This document shows, piece after piece, positions 26,685-35,122 of a stretch of DNA of 64,000 bases. Origin of the DNA: Clostridium_AF sediminicola (lineage in GTDB: Bacteria > Bacillota > Clostridia > Clostridiales > Clostridiaceae); assembly GCF_050402865.1 (NCBI RefSeq), contig NZ_BAABMF010000001.1, forward strand, positions 310,001-374,000, in the 5' to 3' direction. The first letter of the stretch is position 1, and every line of letters starts with the position of its first letter. The position numbers and the translations under genes are program-made. The notes beneath the pieces were generated by a model. The model was not told the origin of the DNA, did no database searches, and was given only the letters and a program-made list of their open reading frames with translations.

Positions 26685-27719
26685 TTAATATAAATAATAA
26701 TTTAAATCTTCATAAATCACTTTTATTATTACAGTTAAAGGAATAGCCATTATCATACCTATAAATCCTGCTATTTTCCCACTTATAACCAAAACTAGAA
26801 TAACTACTATTGGATGTAAATCTACTGAATCACCTGTTATCTTAGGTGCAATAATATTCCCTTCAATAAATTGTATCAAGTACATTGCTATTGTAACATA
26901 CAAAGCGATTTGAGGAGAGTAAATAAATGTAACCAAGATTACTGGAATAGCACCAAAAATCGGCCCAAAATAAGGAATAATATTGAAAATGCCATTTATA
27001 AAAGACAGTAAAATTGGGTATTTTATATCAAACACTATAAGTAATATAAACGTAAAAAATGTAACTATACCACATAAAATAAATTGACTTAAAATATATC
27101 TACTCAAAATTTTATCTATATCATAACAGATCTTTCTTATAATTTTTCTTAGTTTTATTGGAAATACATATAAAATCTTATTATTTATATATTTTGAATC
27201 ACATAAAAGGTAATAAGTTATAACGGGAATAACTAATAATGCTAATAAATTATCACCCATCTCAATAGCATTATCTAAAATATTATTTACTATAATTATT
27301 AAAGCATTATACCCTCTTTTATATATATTATTTAATAAGGATAAAAGTATTTTGTTATTATTTAGCACTTTTAAATTAATTGGTAATTGCGCAAAATACT
27401 CTTCAATTTCATCTATTGCTCTAGTTAAACTTAAACTTTCTCTAAATGCTAATGGGATAAAATAAATCAATATGAAAAAAATACTAATAAATAAACATAG
27501 AATCAAAATAAAAGATGAAAGCTTTCTATTAAACCCTTTATTCAATAACTTTTTCTGTAGAGGTTTAATAACATAATACAGAGAAAAAGAATAAAGAATA
27601 ATACAAAAAATTTCTCTTAAAAATTCAAATTTGAATACACTAACTAAAATCACTAAAATAATTGTTAAGTATATTAAGTTTTTTTTATTTACATTACTTA
27701 TGATTCTTATTTTCTTCAT
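26685..27719 (-). CDS. AI-2E/PerM-family membrane protein (YrrI-like)
   Basis: 344 residues with seven to eight hydrophobic segments and the family strings GIFNIIPYFGPIFGAIPV and IAPKITGDSVDLHPIVVIL. PerM/AI-2E proteins are membrane exporters or permeases with poorly defined substrates. Its start overlaps the end of the PRC-barrel gene by 26 bases, and AGGAG touches the ATG directly, so translation is probably coupled to the upstream gene. B. subtilis yrrI has the same place upstream of alaS. Confidence 0.85.
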   Translation of the reverse strand: MKKIRIISNVNKKNLIYLTIILVILVSVFKFEFLREIFCIILYSFSLYYVIKPLQKKLLNKGFNRKLSSFILILCLFISIFFILIYFIPLAFRESLSLTRAIDEIEEYFAQLPINLKVLNNNKILLSLLNNIYKRGYNALIIIVNNILDNAIEMGDNLLALLVIPVITYYLLCDSKYINNKILYVFPIKLRKIIRKICYDIDKILSRYILSQFILCGIVTFFTFILLIVFDIKYPILLSFINGIFNIIPYFGPIFGAIPVILVTFIYSPQIALYVTIAMYLIQFIEGNIIAPKITGDSVDLHPIVVILVLVISGKIAGFIGMIMAIPLTVIIKVIYEDLNYYLY

Positions 27720-28203
27720 CTCCTAAAGTTGTAAAATGAGGCTTTGTATAAAAGTTAAACTCTTTATTAGAATTAAACAAAAATATACTATTATCACCAA
27801 GGATTATATCATCTAATAGAAGAATCCTCTTTCCTTCAATAAAATTTTCAATTAATCCTGTAGAAACAAGTATCCCTTTTATTGTTAGTCCTTCTTCCCC
27901 AACAAGAATATCTTCTAAAATCCCAATAATATTTCCCTCAATATCAATAACCTCAAACCCTTTTATATTAGATAATTTTAAATATTTTCCTTTATTGAAT
28001 CCATTAAAAATCAATTTATCTCCAAATGATATTATGTTTTCTTTTAAGATGTATACATCTTTTGAAAACAACTTTTTTGATATCACTGAGAACCCTATAA
28101 TTTCTCGATTATTTATATTTAATAATACATCATTTATAAAACCTATTCTTTTTCCTGTAATTCCCTCAACATTTTTTAAAATGAAATCTTTACTTTTTAA
28201 CAT
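27694..28203 (-). CDS. PRC-barrel domain protein (YrrD-like)
   Basis: 169 residues from the ATG at 28203 (AGGAAGG five bases upstream). Two PRC-barrel repeats can be seen: one near the N-terminus (KNVEGITGKRIGFINDVLLN) and one in the middle (GFEVIDIEGNIIGILEDIL). It overlaps the downstream PerM-like gene. The role is unknown; B. subtilis yrrD, a similar PRC protein, lies in the same neighbourhood. Confidence 0.75.
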   Translation of the reverse strand: MLKSKDFILKNVEGITGKRIGFINDVLLNINNREIIGFSVISKKLFSKDVYILKENIISFGDKLIFNGFNKGKYLKLSNIKGFEVIDIEGNIIGILEDILVGEEGLTIKGILVSTGLIENFIEGKRILLLDDIILGDNSIFLFNSNKEFNFYTKPHFTTLGDEENKNHK

Positions 28204-28305
28204 AATAACCTTCCTATTTATGTGGATAAATCTATTTTTTCCAATATATTTCATAATATTCTAGTATTACCGAATTAATTTATTAAATATTTTTCAGTGT
28301 TATTT

Positions 28306-28354
28306 GCAATAACTATAAATTGCGAAGCTTGCTTCGTCTTTTATTTCAATTAAG
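28306..28354. repeat. short palindromic repeat, reduced version of the 31.7-kb element
   Basis: GCAATAACTATAAATTGC (28306-28323) corresponds to the left end of the element at 31679-32152, and CTTCGTCTTTTATTTCAATTA (28332-28352) to its right end; here they are joined with only GAAGCTTG between them, forming a CGAAGC-TT-GCTTCG hairpin. Confidence 0.6.
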
Positions 28355-28397
28355 AAATACTTATCAAATATTAACATTGTTTTAAAAAAGTATATAA

Positions 28398-28434
28398 AAA
28401 AATATGCTAAGTTCAACAAGAACTTAGCATATTT
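28398..28434 (-). terminator. terminator of mnmA
   Basis: AAATATGCTAAGTTC / GAACTTAGCATATTT stem with a five-base loop and seven T on the minus strand; it overlaps the last codons of mnmA. Confidence 0.85.
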
Positions 28435-29464
28435 CCTCTATAACTCCACCACCAACAAGCATATCACCAGAATAAAATACTACTGATTGCCCTTTAGTAA
28501 TGGCTCTCTGTTTTTCTTTAAAAGTAATCTTTATTCTATCTTCACCATATGGCTCAACATCAGCAAGTGCTTTTTTAGCAGAATATCTAACTTTTGCTTC
28601 TAATGTGATTTTATAGTCAAGATAATCAAATGGGATAAAATTAATATCTTTAGCAATCAATGAATTTTTTAAGATAAACTTTTCTTCTCCTAAAACCACT
28701 TGATTTGTTTCTGGTAAAATATCTATAACAAACATAGGTTTTCCAAAAGAAATCCCTAAACCTTTTCTCTGGCCAATAGTGTAATTGATTATCCCTTTAT
28801 GTTCGCCTAATTTATTACCTGATTTATCAATAAAATCACCGATTTTAACTATATCCACTCTATCTTTAATATATTTACCATGGTTATTATCAGCAATAAA
28901 ACAAATTTCCATGCTATCTTTTTTGTCATGAACTTTTAGACCGATTTTCTTTGCAATGCTTCTTATTTTTTCTTTTGAATATTTACCACATGGCATTAAA
29001 ATATGTTTCAAAGCTTCTTGCTTAAGACCATAAAGCATATATGTTTGATCTTTTCTTGAGTCTTCTGCATTTATTATTAAATATCTTCCTTTTTCTTCAA
29101 TAATACTTGCATAATGACCTGTTGCTAGAAAATCTGCACCCAAAGCCTTAGCTTCTTGGAACAATTTTCCGAACTTAATATACTTATTACATTCTACACA
29201 AGGGTTTGGTGTTCTCCCACTGCAATATTCATGTATAAAATTACCAACAACTTTTTCATTAAAAGAATGGGATAAATCAACTTTATAAAATGGAATATCT
29301 AGCATATCAGCAACTTCTTTTGCTTCTTTTGAAACATCAACATCTTCACAAACAACCATAGTAATTCCAATAACATTATATCCTTGTTCTTTTAATAAAT
29401 AAGCCGCTACAGAACTGTCAACTCCACCACTTAAAGCAACAGCAACTGTCTTTTTTTCTCTCAA
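28424..29464 (-). CDS. mnmA: tRNA-specific 2-thiouridylase MnmA
   Basis: 346 residues. PP-loop ALSGGVDSSVAAYLL at the start, catalytic Cys pair in TPNPCVECN and SMEICFI, and the C-terminal beta-barrel with YTIGQRKGLGI. It makes 2-thiouridine at position 34 of Glu/Gln/Lys tRNAs using sulfur from IscS, whose gene is upstream in the same operon. The start is a TTG behind GAGGATG, 3 bases after the iscU stop. Confidence 0.95.
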   Translation of the reverse strand: MREKKTVAVALSGGVDSSVAAYLLKEQGYNVIGITMVVCEDVDVSKEAKEVADMLDIPFYKVDLSHSFNEKVVGNFIHEYCSGRTPNPCVECNKYIKFGKLFQEAKALGADFLATGHYASIIEEKGRYLIINAEDSRKDQTYMLYGLKQEALKHILMPCGKYSKEKIRSIAKKIGLKVHDKKDSMEICFIADNNHGKYIKDRVDIVKIGDFIDKSGNKLGEHKGIINYTIGQRKGLGISFGKPMFVIDILPETNQVVLGEEKFILKNSLIAKDINFIPFDYLDYKITLEAKVRYSAKKALADVEPYGEDRIKITFKEKQRAITKGQSVVFYSGDMLVGGGVIEEIC

Positions 29465-29467
29465 ATC

Positions 29468-29902
29468 TTATTCATCCTCTCCATGAACAATGTCATGCAA
29501 ATCATCAGAATGTTCTTCAAAGTCCCAAAGTTCTAAACCTTTGCTTAATCTATAGTCATTTATAGCTTTATGGATTGCTTCTTCTGCAAGAACTGAACAG
29601 TGCATCTTAACAGGTGGAAGACCATCTAATGCTTCAGCTACAGCTTTATTTGACAAATCCCAAGCTTCCTTAATTGTTTTTCCTTTTATCATTTCAGTTG
29701 CTATACTTGAAGAGGCAATTGCAGAACCACAACCAAATGTTTTAAATTTAACATCTTTTATTATATCGTCTTCTACTTCTAAATATATTTTCATGATATC
29801 ACCACATTTTGCATTTCCTACTTCTCCAACTCCATTAGCACTTTTTAATTCACCAACATTTCTTGGATTTCGGAAATGATCCATTACTTTTTCGCTATAC
29901 AT
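29468..29902 (-). CDS. iscU: Fe-S cluster assembly scaffold IscU/NifU-like
   Basis: 144 residues from the ATG at 29902 (GAGGAG upstream). The three scaffold cysteines are visible in NAKCGD, FGCGSA and VKMHCSVLAE. The scaffold receives sulfur from IscS and builds 2Fe-2S/4Fe-4S clusters. Its start shares one base with the iscS stop (TAATG), indicating coupled translation. A C-terminal acidic tail EEHSDDLHDIVHGEDE extends past the usual domain. Confidence 0.93.
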   Translation of the reverse strand: MYSEKVMDHFRNPRNVGELKSANGVGEVGNAKCGDIMKIYLEVEDDIIKDVKFKTFGCGSAIASSSIATEMIKGKTIKEAWDLSNKAVAEALDGLPPVKMHCSVLAEEAIHKAINDYRLSKGLELWDFEEHSDDLHDIVHGEDE

Positions 29903-31092
29903 TATAGTTCTCCTCTCTCTTTTAAAAATTCTTCCCAAAATGGTGACATTTCTCGTCTTCTTTTAATTATTTTAGGTAATTCGTTTATGACAAATTCTAT
30001 ATCTTTATCCGTAGTTAATTCCCCAAGACTTAATCTTAACGAACCATGAGCAACTCCATGAGATAAGCCTATAGCTAATAAAACATGAGAAGCAGATAAA
30101 TCCCCAGACGCACATGCACTCCCAGTTGAAGCATTTAATCCTATATCATCTAAGTCTAATAATAATGTTTCACCTTCAACACCTACAAAACTAATATTTA
30201 CATTACCAGGTAATCTATTTTCACCTGTAGCACCATTTAATTTTGAATAAGGTATTCTATAACTTAACTCGTTAATTAATTTTTCTCTTAAAACAGTTAA
30301 TCTTTCTTTTTCATTTTCCATGTCATCGTGTGCTAATTGAATAGCCTTACCTAATCCAACAATTCCAGGAACATTTTCTGTGCTTGCTCTTTTTCCTTTT
30401 TCTTGTCCACCACCATGAATTAGATTTTCAAGTTTTATGCCTTTTTTAACATAAAGTACTCCAACACCTTTTGGTCCATAAAATTTATGTGCTGCAAGAG
30501 ATAACATATCTATGTTCATTTCATTTACATCGATTGGAACATGTGTAACTGCTTGAACTGCATCAGTATGGAATAAAACATTTCTTTCTTTACATATAGC
30601 TCCTATTTCTTTTATTGGTTGAATTGTTCCTATTTCATTATTTGCAAACATAATACTAACTAAAATAGTTTCTTCTGTTATACTTTCCTTCAACTGTTGC
30701 AAATTTATCATACCTATTTCATCTACATCTAAGTAAGTAACTTTAAATCCATTCTTTTCCAAAAATTTGCATGTATTTGTTATAGCATGATGTTCAATTT
30801 TTGTTGTAATTATATGATTACCTTTATATTTATTTGAAAATGCTACACCTTTAATAGCCCAGTTATCAGCTTCTGATCCACCACTTGTAAAATAAATTTC
30901 TTTTTTATCAGCATTCAAAACATTTGCTACATTTTCACGAGCTTTTTCTATAGCAATTTTGTTTTCATATGCAAAACTATAAAAAGACGATGGATTTCCA
31001 TAACTTTGCGTAAAATATGGTACCATTTCATCTAAAACTTCTTTTTTTGTATAAGTTGTGGCTGAATAGTCCATGTATATCCTGTTTTTCAT
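29902..31092 (-). CDS. iscS: cysteine desulfurase IscS/NifS
   Basis: 396 residues from the ATG at 31092 behind AAGGAG; the longer frame to 31173 overlaps iscR and is rejected. PLP-binding Lys in SLAAHKFYGPKG, and the mobile catalytic loop Cys in STGSACASGDLS. It releases sulfur from cysteine for Fe-S assembly and tRNA thiolation, consistent with neighbours iscR, iscU and mnmA. Confidence 0.95.
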   Translation of the reverse strand: MKNRIYMDYSATTYTKKEVLDEMVPYFTQSYGNPSSFYSFAYENKIAIEKARENVANVLNADKKEIYFTSGGSEADNWAIKGVAFSNKYKGNHIITTKIEHHAITNTCKFLEKNGFKVTYLDVDEIGMINLQQLKESITEETILVSIMFANNEIGTIQPIKEIGAICKERNVLFHTDAVQAVTHVPIDVNEMNIDMLSLAAHKFYGPKGVGVLYVKKGIKLENLIHGGGQEKGKRASTENVPGIVGLGKAIQLAHDDMENEKERLTVLREKLINELSYRIPYSKLNGATGENRLPGNVNISFVGVEGETLLLDLDDIGLNASTGSACASGDLSASHVLLAIGLSHGVAHGSLRLSLGELTTDKDIEFVINELPKIIKRRREMSPFWEEFLKERGEL

Positions 31093-31096
31093 AATA

Positions 31097-31522
31097 TCAC
31101 TCCTTATTTTGTTGCATTGAAAATGCATCATCAAGCATATCTTGAAGAGTAATAGATTTTGTAACATCATCAATACTTTGCTTTATTTTAGACCAAAGTA
31201 GTCTTGTAGCACAATAATCAATGTTATTACACTCATCACTATCAAGGCAGTTGGAAATTTCAATAGGGCCTTCAAGTATATTCATGATTTCCCATACAGT
31301 GATTTCATTTGGCAGTTTAGCTAATATGTATCCGCCTTGAGCTCCTCTTATGCTTTTAATTAATTTAGCCTTACGTAAACTAGAAAATAATTGTTCTAAA
31401 TACGATTCTGAAATTTTTTGTCTTTCTGCAATACTTTTAATAGATATCGGGCTGTCATTGGAATTTGAAGCCAAATCCAACATCGCCTTAACACCATATC
31501 TTGTCTTTGTAGAAAGTTTCAT
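31097..31522 (-). CDS. iscR: Rrf2-family Fe-S regulator IscR
   Basis: 141 residues from the ATG at 31522 (GAGGAGTG upstream). N-terminal winged helix MKLSTKTRYGVKAMLDLA and ERQKISESYLEQLFSSLRKAKLIKS, followed by a CX5CX5C cluster (CLDSDECNNIDYC), the spacing of the E. coli IscR 2Fe-2S ligands. CymR-type Rrf2 regulators lack this motif, so an Fe-S-sensing IscR role is favoured. It heads the iscR-iscS-iscU-mnmA operon and probably represses it. Confidence 0.9.
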   Translation of the reverse strand: MKLSTKTRYGVKAMLDLASNSNDSPISIKSIAERQKISESYLEQLFSSLRKAKLIKSIRGAQGGYILAKLPNEITVWEIMNILEGPIEISNCLDSDECNNIDYCATRLLWSKIKQSIDDVTKSITLQDMLDDAFSMQQNKE

Positions 31523-31541
31523 CACATCACTCCTCAATTCC

Positions 31542-31596
31542 GAGTGTTTCACTCTACTTTCAATGATATTCTAACAAATCACAGTAATCTTGTCAA
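31542..31596 (-). promoter_or_regulatory. iscR operon promoter with nearby inverted repeat
   Basis: TTGACA (31591-31596), 17-base spacer, TAGAAT (31568-31573) on the minus strand. A short palindrome GAGTG-TTT-CACTC at 31542-31554 lies near the predicted start and could be an operator, but it does not match a named Rrf2 box. Confidence 0.75.
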
Positions 31597-31678
31597 CTTT
31601 ATTTTTATATATTTTCAATTAATTATTTCAATATATTTTTGATTCAGGTTTTGTTTTAAGTAGTCGTTGATTTTGTGG

Positions 31679-32152
31679 GCAATACTTATAAATTGCAAAG
31701 AAAAGCGCTTTGCAATTTTAGTGACAAGTTACAAGTGATAAGTGACAAGTTCATGATACCTTTCGTAAACGAAAGCTTTTAATTAAATGAAAGACAAAAA
31801 AATTATTTTTGCGTGGCAAAAGTTAATTGTTCCATCATCGAAGATGATAAAGGCTTAGTTAATGATTTTCTGCAAGAGAATTATCCTAAGAGTCGGCTTA
31901 AGGATTAGTTCTACTTTTCTTTCAAAAATATGCAGTCTTCAAGAAAGAATTTTTATTACGAAACTTTATTTATACATGTACAAAATCTCAGGTACTTATG
32001 AGTTTTGGACTTGTATAAATAATTAGTTGAATTAAAAACTCTATATGTTTTTTAAAAGAATTTAGTAGAGGTTATACTTCAACGATCTCTTTCATTAACT
32101 TGTAGCTTATCACTTGTCACTAACTTACTTCGTATTTTATTTCAATTATAAG
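31679..32152. repeat. about 470-bp non-coding structured element (MITE-like or structured RNA)
   Basis: Gene-free stretch between iscR and rarA. Its ends form an imperfect inverted repeat (ACTTATAAATTGCAAAG on the left; the complement of the right end reads ACTTATAATTGAAATAAA). A second inverted pair lies inside, 31728-31752 with 32096-32120 (21 of 25 positions). Inside are several local hairpins: 31760-31775 (CTTTCGTAAACGAAAG), 31884-31905, 31917-31948, and a long one at 31966-32022 closed by TTATTTATACA / TGTATAAATAA. No ORF of note. A shortened relative lies at 28306-28354. Confidence 0.65.
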
Positions 32153-32208
32153 TCTTTTAATTAATATCAACACTATTTAAAATATAGCCTAAATTTATAA
32201 TACTTCCA

Positions 32209-33486
32209 TCAGGTATTTCTATTCTTTAGATAATCCATATACTTTTTTATTGATCTTTCATACTTATTATTTCCATGCTTATAATACTCTTTATCCTTCA
32301 AGTTATCCGGTAAATATTGCTGTTCAATATAATTATTTTGATAATTGTGTGGATATTTATAACCTATTCCTCGATTAAGTTTCGCTGCTCCACTATAATG
32401 TCCATCTTTTAAATAAGAAGGAATTTCTCCAATTTTTTCGTTTTCTAAATCTTTCAAAGCAGCATCTATAGCAACTATAGCAGAATTAGATTTTGGAAGT
32501 GTTGCAAGTAACAATGTAGCTTCTGCCAAAGGAATCCTTGCTTCTGGAAAACCTAGTTGAAATGCTGTATCTACACAACTTTTAACAATAGTAATAGCAT
32601 TAGGATAAGCAAGACCAATATCCTCTGACGCAATCACAAGAAGTCTTCTACAAATAGATTGTAGATCTCCACTTTTTATAAGTCTAGCTAAATAATGAAC
32701 TGAAGCGTCTGGGTCACTACCTCTTATAGATTTTTGAAAAGCACTTAAGTTATCATAGTGATTATCACCATCTCTATCGTAATTTAAAATTTTCATTTGA
32801 GTACATTCTTTAGCAATATCAAGATTTACTATTATTTTCTTGTTTTCATTCACCGGAGTAGAGTAAATACACAATTCCAAAAAATTTAATGCTTTTCTCA
32901 AGTCACCATTACTCATATCAGCCAAATATGATAGAGCACTATCTTTTATTTCCAAGAAAATATTTTCATATTCATCAGATACTTTAAGTAATGCCCTTTT
33001 CATTGCCTCGATTAAATCTTCTTTCTCCAACATTTTAAATTCAAATACTGAAGACCTGCTAAGTATTGCATTATAGATATAAAAGTATGGGTTTTCCGTT
33101 GTACTTGCAATTAATGTTATAGATCCGTTTTCTATAAACTCTAATAAAGATTGCTGCTGTTTTTTATTAAAATTTTGTATTTCGTCTAAATATAGTAAAA
33201 CTCCATTAACACTCATTATTGTATTTAATTCGTCGATGATTGATTTTACATCTTTAATAGATGCATTTGTAGCATTTAATTTATAAAATCTTTTATTTGT
33301 TTTTTTAGCAATTAAATTTGCAACAGTTGTCTTCCCCGTTCCTGGTGGTCCAAAAAATATCATATTGGGTGCTATAGGTGACTCAATTATTCGCCTCAAT
33401 ATTTTACCTTTACCTAATAAATGCTTTTGTCCCACAACTTCATCAAATGAATTAGGTCTCATTCTATCTGCTAGTGGTTTTCTCAT
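32209..33486 (-). CDS. rarA: replication-associated recombination AAA ATPase RarA (MgsA/YrvN)
   Basis: 425 residues from the ATG at 33486 (AGAAGG upstream), giving MRKPLADRMRPNSFDEVVGQ, the family N-terminus; an ATG eight codons upstream has no site. Walker A FFGPPGTGKTTVA, Walker B LYLDEIQNF, sensor 1 STTENPYF, and the C-terminal tetramer domain with YPHNYQNNYIEQQYLPD. RarA acts at stalled forks with SSB. Confidence 0.93.
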   Translation of the reverse strand: MRKPLADRMRPNSFDEVVGQKHLLGKGKILRRIIESPIAPNMIFFGPPGTGKTTVANLIAKKTNKRFYKLNATNASIKDVKSIIDELNTIMSVNGVLLYLDEIQNFNKKQQQSLLEFIENGSITLIASTTENPYFYIYNAILSRSSVFEFKMLEKEDLIEAMKRALLKVSDEYENIFLEIKDSALSYLADMSNGDLRKALNFLELCIYSTPVNENKKIIVNLDIAKECTQMKILNYDRDGDNHYDNLSAFQKSIRGSDPDASVHYLARLIKSGDLQSICRRLLVIASEDIGLAYPNAITIVKSCVDTAFQLGFPEARIPLAEATLLLATLPKSNSAIVAIDAALKDLENEKIGEIPSYLKDGHYSGAAKLNRGIGYKYPHNYQNNYIEQQYLPDNLKDKEYYKHGNNKYERSIKKYMDYLKNRNT

Positions 33487-33540
33487 TTTATCAATCCTTC
33501 TCTTGCTCATTTTTTGAATATTTTATTTCATATCTACACA

Positions 33541-33569
33541 TAAAAACAGCAGCAAAATCGCTGCTGTCT
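33541..33569 (-). terminator. terminator of the EAL-protein gene
   Basis: ACAGCAGC / GCTGCTGT stem with six-base loop, followed on the minus strand by TTTTTA. Confidence 0.8.
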
Positions 33570-33573
33570 AATA

Positions 33574-34812
33574 TCACATAATATTTATGTCGTTTGGATT
33601 AAAATCAATGCATAATATATATTTGTTTCCATCTACACTCTCAAATACTTCCGATATGGTAACACATAAATTACCAGTTGCAAGTGAAATATATGCATCA
33701 GTAATGTATTTCTCTAAAGCCATATTTTTTAAATAATAATAATATTTTTTTAAAGAATGATTAGTCATCCTAACAGCTGGTTGGAATATCAAAGCCTTTT
33801 GAGATATCATAGATTTATATTGTGTAAATGTATCAGTAACTTGTATTCCATCATAATTCAGAACATATATACATTCAAACTCATCATATTCTGCAGATAC
33901 TTTTTCAAGAATATCATTGAAATCATCTTCAGAAATACCTGATAGTTTCCCTAGTATCTTCTTTATAATTTTTTCGTATTTTTTATGATTGAGTTTTTCA
34001 AAATTTATTTTATCTTCCATGTACATCATATATTTAGAGGCTATATTATCCAAATTTTCTTTAACCTTATTTACTAAATCATTATCTAATCTATCATGAT
34101 GTCCAAAGTATTCTCCAGTAATCATATCAGCACCTAAATCTATTGTTGTTAATGCTTGTTCGTCTGAAACTATACCATCTGCAATAACTAAGGCACCTAT
34201 GTTTTTACTTAAATTAACTAAAGATTTAAAGACTTCTTGTTTATAATAATCCTCTTCAATAAACTCAGTTATGTTTTTACTTATTTTAATAATATCAGGT
34301 TCAAAGAAAGATATCTTATCAAGATTTGCAAACCCAGATCCAACTTCACTTAAACAAATTAAGAACCCTTTACTTCTATAGGTTACAATAAATTCTTTTA
34401 AACATTCAGCGCTTTTAAATTTATCATCTGTAATATTCAAAACAATATTTTGTGGCTTTAACTCATATTTTTGGATTAAATCAAGTATTATTCCTGAACC
34501 TATAAATTTATATATAATAGATAAATTTATATCTATAAATAATAATCCTTCTGAACTATTCAAAACTGAAGATGCATATCTTGCCACAGTATCTTCTCTA
34601 TAAGTTCTATCTATTGAAATAATCTTTTCTTCATCATCAACTGTCTTTGCTATTTCCCTCATAGATATAATTGAATCATTCTGAGATACTCCTAAATTCT
34701 TAGATTCAACACCAACAATTTTTCTATTAATAATAGAAACTATTGGTTTATATTTAATCTGTAAATCACTATCTATTTCAACATTATCAATTTCAAACTG
34801 CTTTTCTCTCAA
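33574..34812 (-). CDS. degenerate EAL-domain protein, probable c-di-GMP-binding effector (YkuI-like)
   Basis: About 412 residues from a TTG at 34812; a GTG at 34821 sits directly on AAGGTAG and is less likely. Residues 20-250 have the EAL fold, but active-site motifs are altered: EAL reads ESK, the ELTE-like motif reads NITD, DDFGTG reads SEVGSG, and AEGVE reads ADGIV; KISK and GEYFG remain. Loss of several metal ligands suggests binding without hydrolysis. A C-terminal domain with YITDAYISLATGNLCVTIS resembles the Cache/PAS-like tail of YkuI. Ends at its own terminator. Confidence 0.75.
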   Translation of the reverse strand: MREKQFEIDNVEIDSDLQIKYKPIVSIINRKIVGVESKNLGVSQNDSIISMREIAKTVDDEEKIISIDRTYREDTVARYASSVLNSSEGLLFIDINLSIIYKFIGSGIILDLIQKYELKPQNIVLNITDDKFKSAECLKEFIVTYRSKGFLICLSEVGSGFANLDKISFFEPDIIKISKNITEFIEEDYYKQEVFKSLVNLSKNIGALVIADGIVSDEQALTTIDLGADMITGEYFGHHDRLDNDLVNKVKENLDNIASKYMMYMEDKINFEKLNHKKYEKIIKKILGKLSGISEDDFNDILEKVSAEYDEFECIYVLNYDGIQVTDTFTQYKSMISQKALIFQPAVRMTNHSLKKYYYYLKNMALEKYITDAYISLATGNLCVTISEVFESVDGNKYILCIDFNPNDINIM

Positions 34813-35036
34813 AATAGGCACCTACCTTATTTATTAATTCTTCTTATTTTATTTCGTACTATTTTTTATTTTACATATAATAAATAGACTTTTCAAGTAA
34901 ATTAGCATAAAAGTAGAAATATTCTTTACAAAATATCCTAATATCCTAGTATTAATATTCATTAAAAATATCATATTAAATTCATGAAAATACATGTAAT
35001 TAAAATTTTCAAGATATATAATTGGAATTTTAATTG

Positions 35037-35065
35037 TTGACAATAAGTAGTTTTAATCATATACT
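35037..35065 (+). promoter_or_regulatory. sigma-A promoter of the nitronate monooxygenase gene
   Basis: TTGACA (35037-35042), 17-base spacer, TATACT (35060-35065) on the plus strand, about 58 bases before the start codon. The rest of the divergent gap 34813-35036 is A/T-rich and shows nothing else. Confidence 0.8.
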
Positions 35066-35122
35066 TTGATTATCAAATATTTTGAAACTCAAAATGATTC
35101 AAGTGAAGAAGGAGTAGATTAT

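Noticed and set aside
31679..32152. Confident call of 6S RNA or a T-box
   Set aside because: Position near rarA is suggestive, but I could not trace the 6S central-bubble consensus and there is no T-box motif; left as an unassigned structured element.
34849..35043. 64-residue minus-strand ORF in the gap between the EAL and nitronate monooxygenase genes
   Set aside because: A/T-rich Ile/Phe/Tyr/Asn composition, no ribosome site, and it overlaps the region of the consensus plus-strand promoter; best explained as chance.
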